Assembly (NCBI GenBank): GCA_944324945.1
Contig: CALUYE010000002.1
Span: forward strand, 351,534 to 415,533
DNA from: Candidatus Gastranaerophilales bacterium
Lineage (GTDB): Bacteria; Cyanobacteriota; Vampirovibrionia; Gastranaerophilales; Gastranaerophilaceae
Direction of reading: 5' to 3'
DNA: 64,000 nucleotides
Shown: positions 26,735 through 34,051 of the stretch, piece by piece
How positions within the stretch are numbered: the stretch's first letter is position 1
How the letters are laid out: every line of letters begins with the position of its first letter
Made by a program: the position numbers and the translations under genes
The notes under the pieces: model-generated
What the model was told of the DNA's origin: nothing
Seen by the model: only the letters and a program-made list of their open reading frames with translations
The model's database searches: none

Positions 26735-26961
26735 TTTTCAATCTCGTTATTTAAATAGCAATATAATATATAAGATGCTTTTGCTGCATCATTTTTTATA
26801 TACTTGATAACAGGATGTACATCATCCGTGATTTCTTCATCCTTGTGTCTTTTGAAATATTCATCAAGCACATTTAGTGCCCCTGCGGAATCATTTATAA
26901 GTTGATAAATTTGTTTAATTTTTTCATATTCCAAAGGATGTTTTTTAAACTTTTTACCCAT
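26731..26961 (-). CDS. Small helical hypothetical protein, paralogue A
   Basis: The 76-residue product is unrecognised but clearly homologous to the adjacent gene 26998-27231: both share KIKQIY(Q/H)L, a central DEYF/YEYF segment, a (D/E)EI motif and PVI(K/T)YI(K/A)ND, then a C-terminal LN-E. Two helical halves are likely. GGGGGCT precedes the ATG. The pair forms a tandem duplication on the minus strand and probably one transcript; function unknown. Confidence 0.6.
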   Translation of the reverse strand: MGKKFKKHPLEYEKIKQIYQLINDSAGALNVLDEYFKRHKDEEITDDVHPVIKYIKNDAAKASYILYCYLNNEIEN

Positions 26962-26997
26962 ACAGCCCCCGTTAATCTTATGTTAAAAATGAAATAT

Positions 26998-27231
26998 TTA
27001 AATTTCTTTTTCTTCGTTTAAATATGGTTCCAAAATAAAAAACGCTCTTCCTATATCGTTTGCAATATAGGTTATAACAGGCAGCGCATTAACGCTTATT
27101 TCATCATGTTTGTGTTTAATAAAATATTCATAAAGTACAGTCGTTGCGCCCATTGAATTTTCAAGCAGATGATAAATTTGTTTGATTTTATCATTATCAA
27201 TAGTAAGTCCGCTACAATTAGAATCTTTCAT
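26998..27231 (-). CDS. Small helical hypothetical protein, paralogue B
   Basis: The 77-residue product is the tandem paralogue of the gene at 26731-26961 (aligned core KIKQIYHLLENSMGATTVLYEYF). It has an acidic, helical character and no signal peptide. ACGAGG precedes the ATG. It lies 36 bp upstream of its sister, so the two are probably co-transcribed. Divergence (roughly 40 % identity by eye) shows the duplication is old and both copies have been kept. Confidence 0.6.
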   Translation of the reverse strand: MKDSNCSGLTIDNDKIKQIYHLLENSMGATTVLYEYFIKHKHDEISVNALPVITYIANDIGRAFFILEPYLNEEKEI

Positions 27232-27284
27232 TCATACCTCGTTTTAGCTATAAATATTCTATAGTCAAATTATAAATCACAACA

Positions 27285-27317
27285 AATTTATATACTATCC
27301 AAGATAGTATATAAATT
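27285..27317 (-). terminator. AT-rich hairpin after the M16 protease genes
   Basis: A perfect 15-bp stem AATTTATATACTATC / GATAGTATATAAATT with a 3-nt loop lies 27 bp after the minus-strand M16 gene stop. It has no strong T-run, so it may be a weak terminator or a protein-binding palindrome. Confidence 0.5.
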
Positions 27318-27343
27318 AAGAAGTATCGTTCATAATTTTTTAA

Positions 27344-28564
27344 TTATTTTTCATCAGGTGCGATTATTGTGATTAGTTTGGGCATGGAGAGTAGTTTTTG
27401 TGCCATGTTGCTCACATCCTGCGCGCTTACATGGTTTACATCATCCAAAAATAAATTGTCATAATTTAATCCCAAGCCCATCATAAAATCATAACCTTTT
27501 CTTGATGAAATTTGAGAATTGTTTTGAGAAAAATATTTATATCTTCCCGAAATATTTTCCTTAGCGCCCTGAAGCTCTTTTTCATCGGGCGGGTTTGAAG
27601 CGAGTTTTTGAAGTTCGATTTCAAAACCTTCAAGAGATTTTTGAATATTTTTTGGAGTCGTTCCGATATACATGCTAAAAATCGCACTGTGAAGCATTGT
27701 CTCATAATGGCTTCTAACGGTATATGCAAGCCCTTGTTTATCTCTTAAATTAACGAATAATCTGCTTGATAGGCCTGATGCACCTAAAATATTATTTAAA
27801 ACAGTGTATTTTGCGCAATATTCGCTTTTAAAAGAATCAACAAGCCAGCCTTGAATAATCTGCGCTTGAGAGGCGTCATTTTTTGAAATTTTAATTATTT
27901 CATCTTCTTTTATATCGTTATAGTATAAATCATATATTTCATCCTGTTGATTTTCATTTTTCATAAATGAAAATTCATTTTCAAAATAGTTTATTATTTC
28001 GTTTTCATCTTCAAAATCCCCGACAAGAACAATCGCTTTTTGGGAATTGAAAAGATTTTTGTGCGCTTCCGTTATATCTTCTTTTTTTATTTTGTCTAAA
28101 TCTTCTAAAATTTTTGTATGACAGGATGAATAAGGGTGAAATTTAAATATGCTTTTTGTAAACATATCTGATAATTTAAATCGCGGATTGTCAAGATCGG
28201 CTATTATTTCACCTCTAAGTTTAAAGACTTCTTTTTCAAACTCGTCAAAAGTCGAATTAATAAGCAGTTCTTTTAATAATTCCATTGCATATTTAAAATC
28301 TTCATTCAAAAATGACAAAGAAGCTTTTATATAGTCTTTTTTGGCTATAATTGAAATATCGATGCAGTTATTTTCAAATTCAAGCGCAAGAGCTTGCGAA
28401 GAATACTTTTTTGTTCCCTGAAGCAAGAGTCTTGCTAAAAGCGTTGTTATTCCGAAATATTTCTGCCCTTTGTTAACCTTAAAAAACATATCAACGCTGT
28501 ATCTTGGGGTTTTGGCTTCTTTTTGAAGCAGGATATTTATATTGTTTTTATTATAAAGCTCCAT
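27344..28564 (-). CDS. M16-family peptidase-like protein lacking the zinc motif
   Basis: The 406-residue protein has the two-fold M16 (insulinase/processing peptidase) fold: an N-terminal half and a C-terminal half with the NNILGASGLSSRLFVNLRDKQGLAY motif (key part SSRLFVNLRDKQGLAY). The region where active members have HxxEH reads LLARLLLQGTKKYS, so it cannot bind zinc. Such inactive subunits pair with an active partner, here the upstream gene, which overlaps its start by one base. Together they probably form a heterodimeric zinc protease of the YmxG/PqqL kind. Confidence 0.85.
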   Translation of the reverse strand: MELYNKNNINILLQKEAKTPRYSVDMFFKVNKGQKYFGITTLLARLLLQGTKKYSSQALALEFENNCIDISIIAKKDYIKASLSFLNEDFKYAMELLKELLINSTFDEFEKEVFKLRGEIIADLDNPRFKLSDMFTKSIFKFHPYSSCHTKILEDLDKIKKEDITEAHKNLFNSQKAIVLVGDFEDENEIINYFENEFSFMKNENQQDEIYDLYYNDIKEDEIIKISKNDASQAQIIQGWLVDSFKSEYCAKYTVLNNILGASGLSSRLFVNLRDKQGLAYTVRSHYETMLHSAIFSMYIGTTPKNIQKSLEGFEIELQKLASNPPDEKELQGAKENISGRYKYFSQNNSQISSRKGYDFMMGLGLNYDNLFLDDVNHVSAQDVSNMAQKLLSMPKLITIIAPDEK

Positions 28565-29910
28565 TATTTTTCTCCATCATTTTCTTCGGGCAAAAGCAAA
28601 CTGATTGAAACATTTTTAGGGTTTAGATATTTTTTTGCAATATGTTCTAAATATTTACAATCAATTTTTTCTAAAACGTCTAAATATTTATTGGGATATT
28701 TGATATTTTCGCAAACCGTCATGTAATATCCTATGGTGTCCGCTATATCTGATACCATTTCGGAATCCTGCGCAAAATTGACTTTTGCTCTTTTTTTGGC
28801 TTTTTTAAGTTCTTCGGGGGTAATTTTTTCTAAGCCTTTTAAGTGTTTTAATAATTCATCAACCACAACATCTTTTTTAGAAGCGTCAAAATTTGCTTCA
28901 ATGAAGAAATTGTCGCCGTCTTTAAATTGATAATGGCAGCTGTCCAGTTGATAATAATACGGATTTTCTATTTTTTCTATTAATTCAAGGTTTAATCTTG
29001 AACTTTTGCCATCACCCAGAATTGTTGACAATAAATCAAGAGCTATGGTTTCTTTTAATTTTTTGGCACTTGGGCATAAAGAACCTATCATAATATAGCC
29101 TGTGTTTATTTGAGCGTGGGAAATTGTTGTTTTGGGATGTTTAATTTTATATTCCGGGCGTTTTTTATCGGTTTTTGATTTTTTAATATCAGGGTCTTTT
29201 TTAAATTTAAAACTTTGTAAAACAAGATTAATAATTTCATCCTCGTCAAATTCACCAACAACAATTGTTGTAATGTTATCGGGCGTGTAGAAAGTTTTAT
29301 AATAGCTCATTATTTCTTCCTGCGAAATATCGGCTATTATCTTAGCGCTTCCGATAACTTCTCTTTTATAAGGATGAGATTGATACATTATATCGTTTAA
29401 ATTTTTATAAACTTTTCTCCAGTTGTTATCTTCTCCCATTTTTATTTCTTCAATAACAACATATCTTTCTCTTTTTTCATCAGGTGCAACACCGCAAGGG
29501 TCAAACGAAGGCCCTATTTCATCTATCGGAAATAAAGCATCCGTTATCATATCGCCATGCATTTCAAGAGCGATTTTATAGTGTTCTTTCGGGATATTTA
29601 TATAATAAAACGTGTAATCTTTCCAGGTTGCAGCGTTGATTATTCCGCCTTTTTGCTCCATTGTCGCATCAAACACCCCTGCTTTATATTTTGTTGTTCC
29701 TTTAAATAAAAGGTGTTCGACAAAATGAGAAACACCGTTATTTTGAGCATTTTCATTAATTGAACCTGTTTTTACCCAGGAACTTATATTAATCATGGGG
29801 CTTTTTTTGTGCGCCATAACAAGCTTGTGTCCGTTATCAAAACTCACAACACACAAAGGTTCTTCTAAATACGGATATTTTTCATAACTTTTATTTTTAA
29901 CTTTGACCAC
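28564..29910 (-). CDS. M16-family zinc protease (active subunit)
   Basis: The 448-residue protein has the inverted zinc motif HFVEHLLFKGT (HxxEH, near residue 62) and the distal ligand region ERYVVIEEIKM, so it should be catalytic. The C-terminal half carries LSTILGDGKSSRLNLELIE. It starts at GTG with GAGG 8 nt upstream. It is translationally coupled to the inactive paralogue by a one-base overlap and lies 11 bp after aroH. No signal peptide is apparent; location is probably cytosolic. The substrate is unknown. Confidence 0.88.
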   Translation of the reverse strand: MVKVKNKSYEKYPYLEEPLCVVSFDNGHKLVMAHKKSPMINISSWVKTGSINENAQNNGVSHFVEHLLFKGTTKYKAGVFDATMEQKGGIINAATWKDYTFYYINIPKEHYKIALEMHGDMITDALFPIDEIGPSFDPCGVAPDEKRERYVVIEEIKMGEDNNWRKVYKNLNDIMYQSHPYKREVIGSAKIIADISQEEIMSYYKTFYTPDNITTIVVGEFDEDEIINLVLQSFKFKKDPDIKKSKTDKKRPEYKIKHPKTTISHAQINTGYIMIGSLCPSAKKLKETIALDLLSTILGDGKSSRLNLELIEKIENPYYYQLDSCHYQFKDGDNFFIEANFDASKKDVVVDELLKHLKGLEKITPEELKKAKKRAKVNFAQDSEMVSDIADTIGYYMTVCENIKYPNKYLDVLEKIDCKYLEHIAKKYLNPKNVSISLLLPEENDGEK

Positions 29911-29921
29911 TCTATAATCCT

Positions 29922-30284
29922 CTATTTTAAGTCCTGCCTTAATTTTTGAGCTTCTTTTAAGTAAACATGTTTAATTTCAAGCTGGGATTTATTTGTATTA
30001 ACAACAAGTAAAATCCTTAAGCACTTTTCAATACTTCCTTTGATATCCGCTTCATTGTAGCACATCATCGGAACGTTTGAAAAATTACAGTACAATCTTG
30101 CAAATTTAGCGGGAAAATCAACATCAATATCTTTTGTGATTGTAAAAATCGCAAAAGCGATATCTTTTGTATCTATTGAATTTTTATCAATCATTTCATT
30201 CAATAATTCTATTGTTGCATCCTTCAATGCTTGGCTTGAATTTTGCTCTACGCTTATTGCGCCTCTTATACCTCTTTGAAACAT
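29922..30284 (-). CDS. aroH: Chorismate mutase, AroH type
   Basis: Converts chorismate to prephenate on the way to Phe and Tyr. The 120-residue product matches the trimeric AroH fold of Bacillus: FQRGIRGAISVEQNS at the start, ATIELLNEMIDKN, FTITKDIDVDFPAKFARL, and the C-terminal HVYLKEAQKLRQDL. The key Arg in RGIRGA and the Arg in FARLY are present. It overlaps the fmt stop by one base; no other aromatic gene is nearby. Confidence 0.93.
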   Translation of the reverse strand: MFQRGIRGAISVEQNSSQALKDATIELLNEMIDKNSIDTKDIAFAIFTITKDIDVDFPAKFARLYCNFSNVPMMCYNEADIKGSIEKCLRILLVVNTNKSQLEIKHVYLKEAQKLRQDLK

Positions 30285-31228
30285 TATTTAAAACAATCTC
30301 CGATTTTTACTCTTGCGCCTCTTATCCAATCTGTAGCATTCATTTCACCTTTGCCTTCGGGTTTCAGTGTTATTATTTTAAGTGCATTATTTTTACATTC
30401 AACAATAATCCCGTCTTTTTCAATTTTTACAATTGTTCCGATATTATTTGATTGATAAGGTACAACTTGCGTTTTTAGAATTTTAATAATTTTATTATTG
30501 AATGTTGTATGGTTTGTATTTATTTGATACATTGCTCTTATTTTATCGTGGAGCTTTTGAGCATCCATTGACCAATCAATAATTTTTTCTTCTTTTTTAA
30601 TTTTTTTTGTAAATGTTGCTTTCGAGCTATCTTGCTTAATTGGTTTTAAATTGCCTTCATATAAGCCTTTAAGGGTTTTATCAAGCAAAAGGGGGCTTTC
30701 AAGAGAAATGATATTCATTAATTCAATAACATTCATCTCGGGTGTTATATCTATTTCCTTTTGAAGGCAAATGTCTCCTGCATCCAATTCAAGCACTGTT
30801 TTCATTGTTGTAATGCCTGTTTTTGAACAACCGTCCATAATTGCCTGGCAAATCGGATTAGCTCCTCTATACAAGGGTAATAAGCTGGCGTGGAGATTTA
30901 TTGTTGCATATTTAGCTATATCAATTACTTCCTGCGATAAAATCTGTCCGAACGCGAAAGTTATTAAAAAATCAGGATTGTAAGATTTTAATTTTTCGAT
31001 AATATCTTTTTCTTTTGAAATTTTATCAGGTTCAAAAACGGGAATATTATTTTCTTTTGCTAATTTGGTTATATTTCGCTCGATTATTTTTTTACCTCTG
31101 TTTTGAGCTTTTGCTTTTTGGCTTACAAGAGCACATACACAGTAATCGGGAGAATTAATAAAGTATTTAAAACTTTCAAGCGCAATATCGGGAGTTGCAA
31201 GAAAGATGATTTTAATTTTGTTGCTCAT
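30284..31228 (-). CDS. fmt: Methionyl-tRNA formyltransferase
   Basis: Adds a formyl group from 10-formyl-THF to initiator Met-tRNA. The 314-residue product has the N-terminal formyltransferase fold with INLHASLLPLYRGANPICQAI, then MKTVLELDAGDICLQKEI, and the smaller C-terminal tRNA-binding domain. It overlaps the def gene by 17 bp. The def-fmt pair handles both the formylation and deformylation of initiator methionine and commonly forms an operon. Confidence 0.96.
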   Translation of the reverse strand: MSNKIKIIFLATPDIALESFKYFINSPDYCVCALVSQKAKAQNRGKKIIERNITKLAKENNIPVFEPDKISKEKDIIEKLKSYNPDFLITFAFGQILSQEVIDIAKYATINLHASLLPLYRGANPICQAIMDGCSKTGITTMKTVLELDAGDICLQKEIDITPEMNVIELMNIISLESPLLLDKTLKGLYEGNLKPIKQDSSKATFTKKIKKEEKIIDWSMDAQKLHDKIRAMYQINTNHTTFNNKIIKILKTQVVPYQSNNIGTIVKIEKDGIIVECKNNALKIITLKPEGKGEMNATDWIRGARVKIGDCFK

Positions 31229-31853
31229 TTTGTTTTTCTAATTCTTCAATTTCTTTTTGTCTTTCCTCTACCACCTGAGGATTATTTTTTTCAAATTCTT
31301 CAATTTCTTTTTCAAGTTCATCTTCTTCAATTAGCCAATCTTGCTCAAGCGGGGGCAGGTTGTACTTTTGAAGAACGTTTGTTGTGTCAAATATGTTTCT
31401 ACAATGATCAATAAATAATTTACCGTCAAGATGATCAAACTCATGCTGAATTGCTCTTGCAAGAAGCTCGCCGTCTTTTGCTTCTTTGACAAAAGGACGT
31501 CCGTTTATATCAAGAGCTTTAATCATGACGTTTTTATATCTTCTGACATTCGTATAAGCTTTCGGAAAACTTAAACACCCTTCATAGCTATTCATGGCAC
31601 CCGATTTTTTAATTATTTTAGGATTTATAAAGACCAAAGGATTAATCGGGCCTTGAGGGTCTGAAACATCAATAACAAAAATTCTAAGCAATTCACCAAC
31701 CTGGGGTGCTGCTAAACCTACGCCGTTTGCCTGATACATGGTATCAAGCATATCGGTTATTAAGGTTTTAACTTTTTTTGAAATTTTACTTACTTCTTTT
31801 GATTTTTCCCTTAAAATAGGGGAACCATATTCAACTATTTTTAATATAGACAT
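31212..31853 (-). CDS. def: Peptide deformylase with acidic C-terminal extension
   Basis: Removes the N-formyl group from nascent proteins using Fe2+. All three motifs are present: GVGLAAPQVGE (near 43), EGCLSFP (near 105; the usual hydrophobic V/I is F) and QHEFDHLDG (near 150). The catalytic core ends near residue 170; the last 40 residues are a Glu/Lys-rich helix (EEFEKNNPQVVEERQKE), longer than most. It has a leaderless promoter and overlaps fmt downstream by 17 bp. Confidence 0.96.
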   Translation of the reverse strand: MSILKIVEYGSPILREKSKEVSKISKKVKTLITDMLDTMYQANGVGLAAPQVGELLRIFVIDVSDPQGPINPLVFINPKIIKKSGAMNSYEGCLSFPKAYTNVRRYKNVMIKALDINGRPFVKEAKDGELLARAIQHEFDHLDGKLFIDHCRNIFDTTNVLQKYNLPPLEQDWLIEEDELEKEIEEFEKNNPQVVEERQKEIEELEKQNEQQN

Positions 31854-31859
31854 AATTTA

Positions 31860-31865
31860 ATCTTA
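31860..31865 (-). promoter_or_regulatory. Leaderless -10 element of def
   Basis: Minus-strand TAAGAT (31865-31860) ends 6 nt before the def ATG (31853). No Shine-Dalgarno; the -35 is weak. Confidence 0.4.
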
Positions 31866-31882
31866 GCACATTTATTATAATT

Positions 31883-32206
31883 TTAAAGATATTTTTTGAT
31901 GTTTGATACAATTGCGCTTTTCGGCATTAAACCAACCATTGTTTCTTTAACGATTCCGTCTTTAAAAACAAGAATCGAAGGAAGAGAAATAACACCGTAT
32001 TCTTTTGCCGAGTTAATATTTTTATCCGCATCTATTTTATAGACTTTTATGCTGTCTATAAATTCGTTTTGAATTTGTTCCATAACAGGAGCCAATTTAC
32101 GGCAAGGCCCGCACCATTGCGCCCAAAAATCAACCACAACAAGGGACTTAGAATCTAAAACCAGATGTTGAAAATTTGAATCGTTTATTTCTTCAATATT
32201 TGCCAC
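31883..32206 (-). CDS. trxA: Thioredoxin
   Basis: Cytosolic disulfide reductant. The 107-residue product has the canonical active site [11 protein letters not shown] near residue 29, VYKIDADKN, and the cis-Pro segment [11 protein letters not shown]. Length is standard. It starts at GTG with AAGGAG upstream. The divergent nth gene starts 30 bp away, so both promoters lie in a very short region. Confidence 0.95.
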   Translation of the reverse strand: MANIEEINDSNFQHLVLDSKSLVVVDFWAQWCGPCRKLAPVMEQIQNEFIDSIKVYKIDADKNINSAKEYGVISLPSILVFKDGIVKETMVGLMPKSAIVSNIKKYL

Positions 32207-32230
32207 TTTTATTTCTCCTTTTGTTATAAT
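32200..32230 (+). promoter_or_regulatory. Leaderless promoter of nth
   Basis: TTGCCA (32200-32205), 19 nt, TATAAT (32225-32230), then 6 nt to ATG 32237. The -35 region overlaps the start of trxA on the other strand. Confidence 0.55.
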
Positions 32231-32236
32231 TATACC

Positions 32237-32875
32237 ATGGATATAGATAATATTTATTCTGTTTTACAAAAAGCGTTTGATGAAAACAAGCTTATTCATA
32301 GCGAATTTGTGGATTTTATGGAAAATGTAAAAAATCCGTATCTTGTTTTGATATGTTGTATTTTATCTCTTAGAACAAACGATAAAATTACAATAGGTGC
32401 GGCTAAAAGAATGCTTGAACTTGCAAAAACTCCTCTTGAGATGACAAAGGTTTCTTGTGAAAAACTTCAAAAAGCAATTTATCCTGTCGGATTTTATCAA
32501 AACAAAGCTTCTCAAATTATTGAATTATCAAAAGAAATAACAGAAAAATACAAAGGCGAAGTTCCCGATGAAATTGATGAATTGACTAAATTTAAAGGTG
32601 TCGGCAGAAAAACCGCGAATTTAGTTTTAACAAAAGGTTTTAATAAGCCCGCAATTTGTGTTGATGTTCATGTTCATAGAATCTGCAACCGTTTAGGTTA
32701 CGTTAAAACCAATAAACCGGATGATACCGAAATGGCATTAAGGAAAAAACTTCCAAAAAAATACTGGATTAATTTTAATACCTATCTTGTAACCTTAGGG
32801 CAAAACATCTGTAAACCTCAAAATCCTAAATGCAATTTATGTCCTGTAGCGAATTTTTGCCGTTATCAAAAATAA
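32237..32875 (+). CDS. nth: Endonuclease III
   Basis: A bifunctional DNA glycosylase/AP lyase for oxidised pyrimidines. The 212-residue product has the helix-hairpin-helix with catalytic Lys ([14 protein letters not shown]), the catalytic Asp region [14 protein letters not shown], and the C-terminal [4Fe-4S] loop C-x6-C-x2-C-x5-C ([17 protein letters not shown]). Length is typical. Its last 50 bp overlap the convergent ferritin-like gene. Confidence 0.97.
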   Translation: MDIDNIYSVLQKAFDENKLIHSEFVDFMENVKNPYLVLICCILSLRTNDKITIGAAKRMLELAKTPLEMTKVSCEKLQKAIYPVGFYQNKASQIIELSKEITEKYKGEVPDEIDELTKFKGVGRKTANLVLTKGFNKPAICVDVHVHRICNRLGYVKTNKPDDTEMALRKKLPKKYWINFNTYLVTLGQNICKPQNPKCNLCPVANFCRYQK

Positions 32876-33338
32876 TATCAAGACTGTTAATATTAACAGG
32901 GACTATATTTGTACTTTTTATTTTGACATTGATTTTTCTTAGAACACTTAAATCTTTCTGGGTTTGGTTTAAGATTTTTGAAATAAATTCAACTGCTGCG
33001 ATATCGTCTGTTTCTCTTGCTGTTTTATAAAGTTCCAACACACGCTCAAGCAAAAATTCTTCATGCGATAACGCGCTTGAAAATACGTCAGAAACGTTAA
33101 TCCAATCGATATTCGGTTCTTCGATTTTCATAAATGTCAATTTTTCATCTCTTAAAATTAAATAATCATAAATCATCTGTGCAACAGAGAGTTTTGATGA
33201 TGCTTTTTTCTTCATAAAAGAACAAAAACCATTCATTACGATTTCATCAAAATACGTTGACATTGCAAAATATAAATATGCGCTGTAAAATTCTAAATTT
33301 ATCTGCTTGTTAAATTCCTGTATCAATTTTGAATCCAT
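32826..33338 (-). CDS. Ferritin-like protein with altered ferroxidase centre
   Basis: The 170-residue product aligns with bacterial ferritin FtnA along residues 1-140 ([31 protein letters not shown]). Glu17 and Glu94 equivalents remain, but the EExxH segment of helix B is replaced by SSKLSVA: by eye alignment Glu50 is Lys and His53 is Val, and the EQxEE segment reads QTQKD. A di-iron oxidation site is therefore unlikely. It may still form a cage or act as a regulator. The C-terminal 30 residues are unrelated. AAGGTG precedes the ATG; it follows the SOR-like gene by 11 bp. Confidence 0.8.
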   Translation of the reverse strand: MDSKLIQEFNKQINLEFYSAYLYFAMSTYFDEIVMNGFCSFMKKKASSKLSVAQMIYDYLILRDEKLTFMKIEEPNIDWINVSDVFSSALSHEEFLLERVLELYKTARETDDIAAVEFISKILNQTQKDLSVLRKINVKIKSTNIVPVNINSLDIIFDNGKNSLQDINCI

Positions 33339-33349
33339 ATAACACCTTC

Positions 33350-33733
33350 TTAATTAATTTCCGTTTTCCATACACCATCACGGTTACAGTATAATCTGAC
33401 ATCAAAGCCGTTTTTACAATTGCATTTAATTGTCATTTCAAGCTCATCATCAAATGAGAAATGTTTTCTTTTGATGTGTTTTAAATCTTTTGAAATAATT
33501 TCTACAAATTCAATGTAATGCTCTTGCGTCATGGGATGATTAAATGTTATTTTCTTTTCGATATCGCTTATGTTTTCAATGTTTGCAAAGTGCGCATTAT
33601 CGGGGTTTGCAATATTTTCCTCTAATTTTTCCATTTTTTCGCCGCAGCAAACTAATTCTCCTGCACCTTCTTTACAAATTTCAACAACATGAAAGCATAA
33701 ATTACACCTGTATAGCTCCAAAAAATCGCTCAT
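33350..33733 (-). CDS. Desulfoferrodoxin/superoxide reductase-like protein
   Basis: The product has the N-terminal desulforedoxin domain with all four cysteines (YRCNLCFHVVEI, LVCCGEKM), giving a rubredoxin-like iron site, and a C-terminal superoxide-reductase domain (NHPMTQEHYIEFVEI with two His ligands). The final ligand pair reads YCNRDGVW: the Cys is kept but the expected His is Asp. The EKH motif near residue 40 reads NAH. Activity may be changed. AAGGAGG directly precedes ATG 33733, so I use this start (127 residues) rather than the in-frame ATG at 33757. Oxidative-stress role inferred. Confidence 0.85.
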   Translation of the reverse strand: MSDFLELYRCNLCFHVVEICKEGAGELVCCGEKMEKLEENIANPDNAHFANIENISDIEKKITFNHPMTQEHYIEFVEIISKDLKHIKRKHFSFDDELEMTIKCNCKNGFDVRLYCNRDGVWKTEIN

Positions 33734-33795
33734 AAATCCTCCTTTTTTATCTGACAATTAAATTTTTACACGTTAAAAATTAAAAAATATTACCC

Positions 33796-33834
33796 TTCTG
33801 TACTAGGAGTACAAGGCAGAAAATATGATATAAT
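33796..33834 (+). promoter_or_regulatory. Operator-like dyad and promoter of RHH gene
   Basis: TGTACT-AGG-AGTACA (33799-33813) is a perfect 6-bp inverted repeat, nested in TTCTG/CAGAA. TATAAT lies at 33829-33834, so the dyad covers the expected -35. This is a typical autoregulation site for the adjacent ribbon-helix-helix protein (inferred). Confidence 0.5.
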
Positions 33835-33862
33835 AATTTTGTAATTATAAAGGATATGAATT

Positions 33863-34051
33863 ATGGCAAGAATTTTAGTTTCAATGAATGATGCTTTTTT
33901 ATCCACAATCGATAAAGTTGCAAAAAATGAACAAAGAACACGCTCGGAGTTAATAAGAGAAGCGCTTAGAAGCTATATGCAAAAAGCAAACAGAATTATT
34001 CCCAAAAAAGCACAAAACGAAGCTAAGATTCTTGAGGACTTACTTGATTAA
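33863..34051 (+). CDS. Ribbon-helix-helix (CopG/Arc/MetJ-type) regulator
   Basis: The 62-residue product fits the RHH fold: beta-strand ARILVSMNDAFLSTIDKVA, then RTRSELIREALRSYMQKA, with the RSELIREALR helix typical of CopG-type proteins. The extra Lys-rich C-terminus is short. AAAGGATATGAATT precedes the ATG. No toxin gene follows in the same direction; the downstream neighbour is a convergent GH13 gene that overlaps the stop by 29 bp. Likely a dimeric repressor of itself and unknown targets. Confidence 0.8.
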   Translation: MARILVSMNDAFLSTIDKVAKNEQRTRSELIREALRSYMQKANRIIPKKAQNEAKILEDLLD

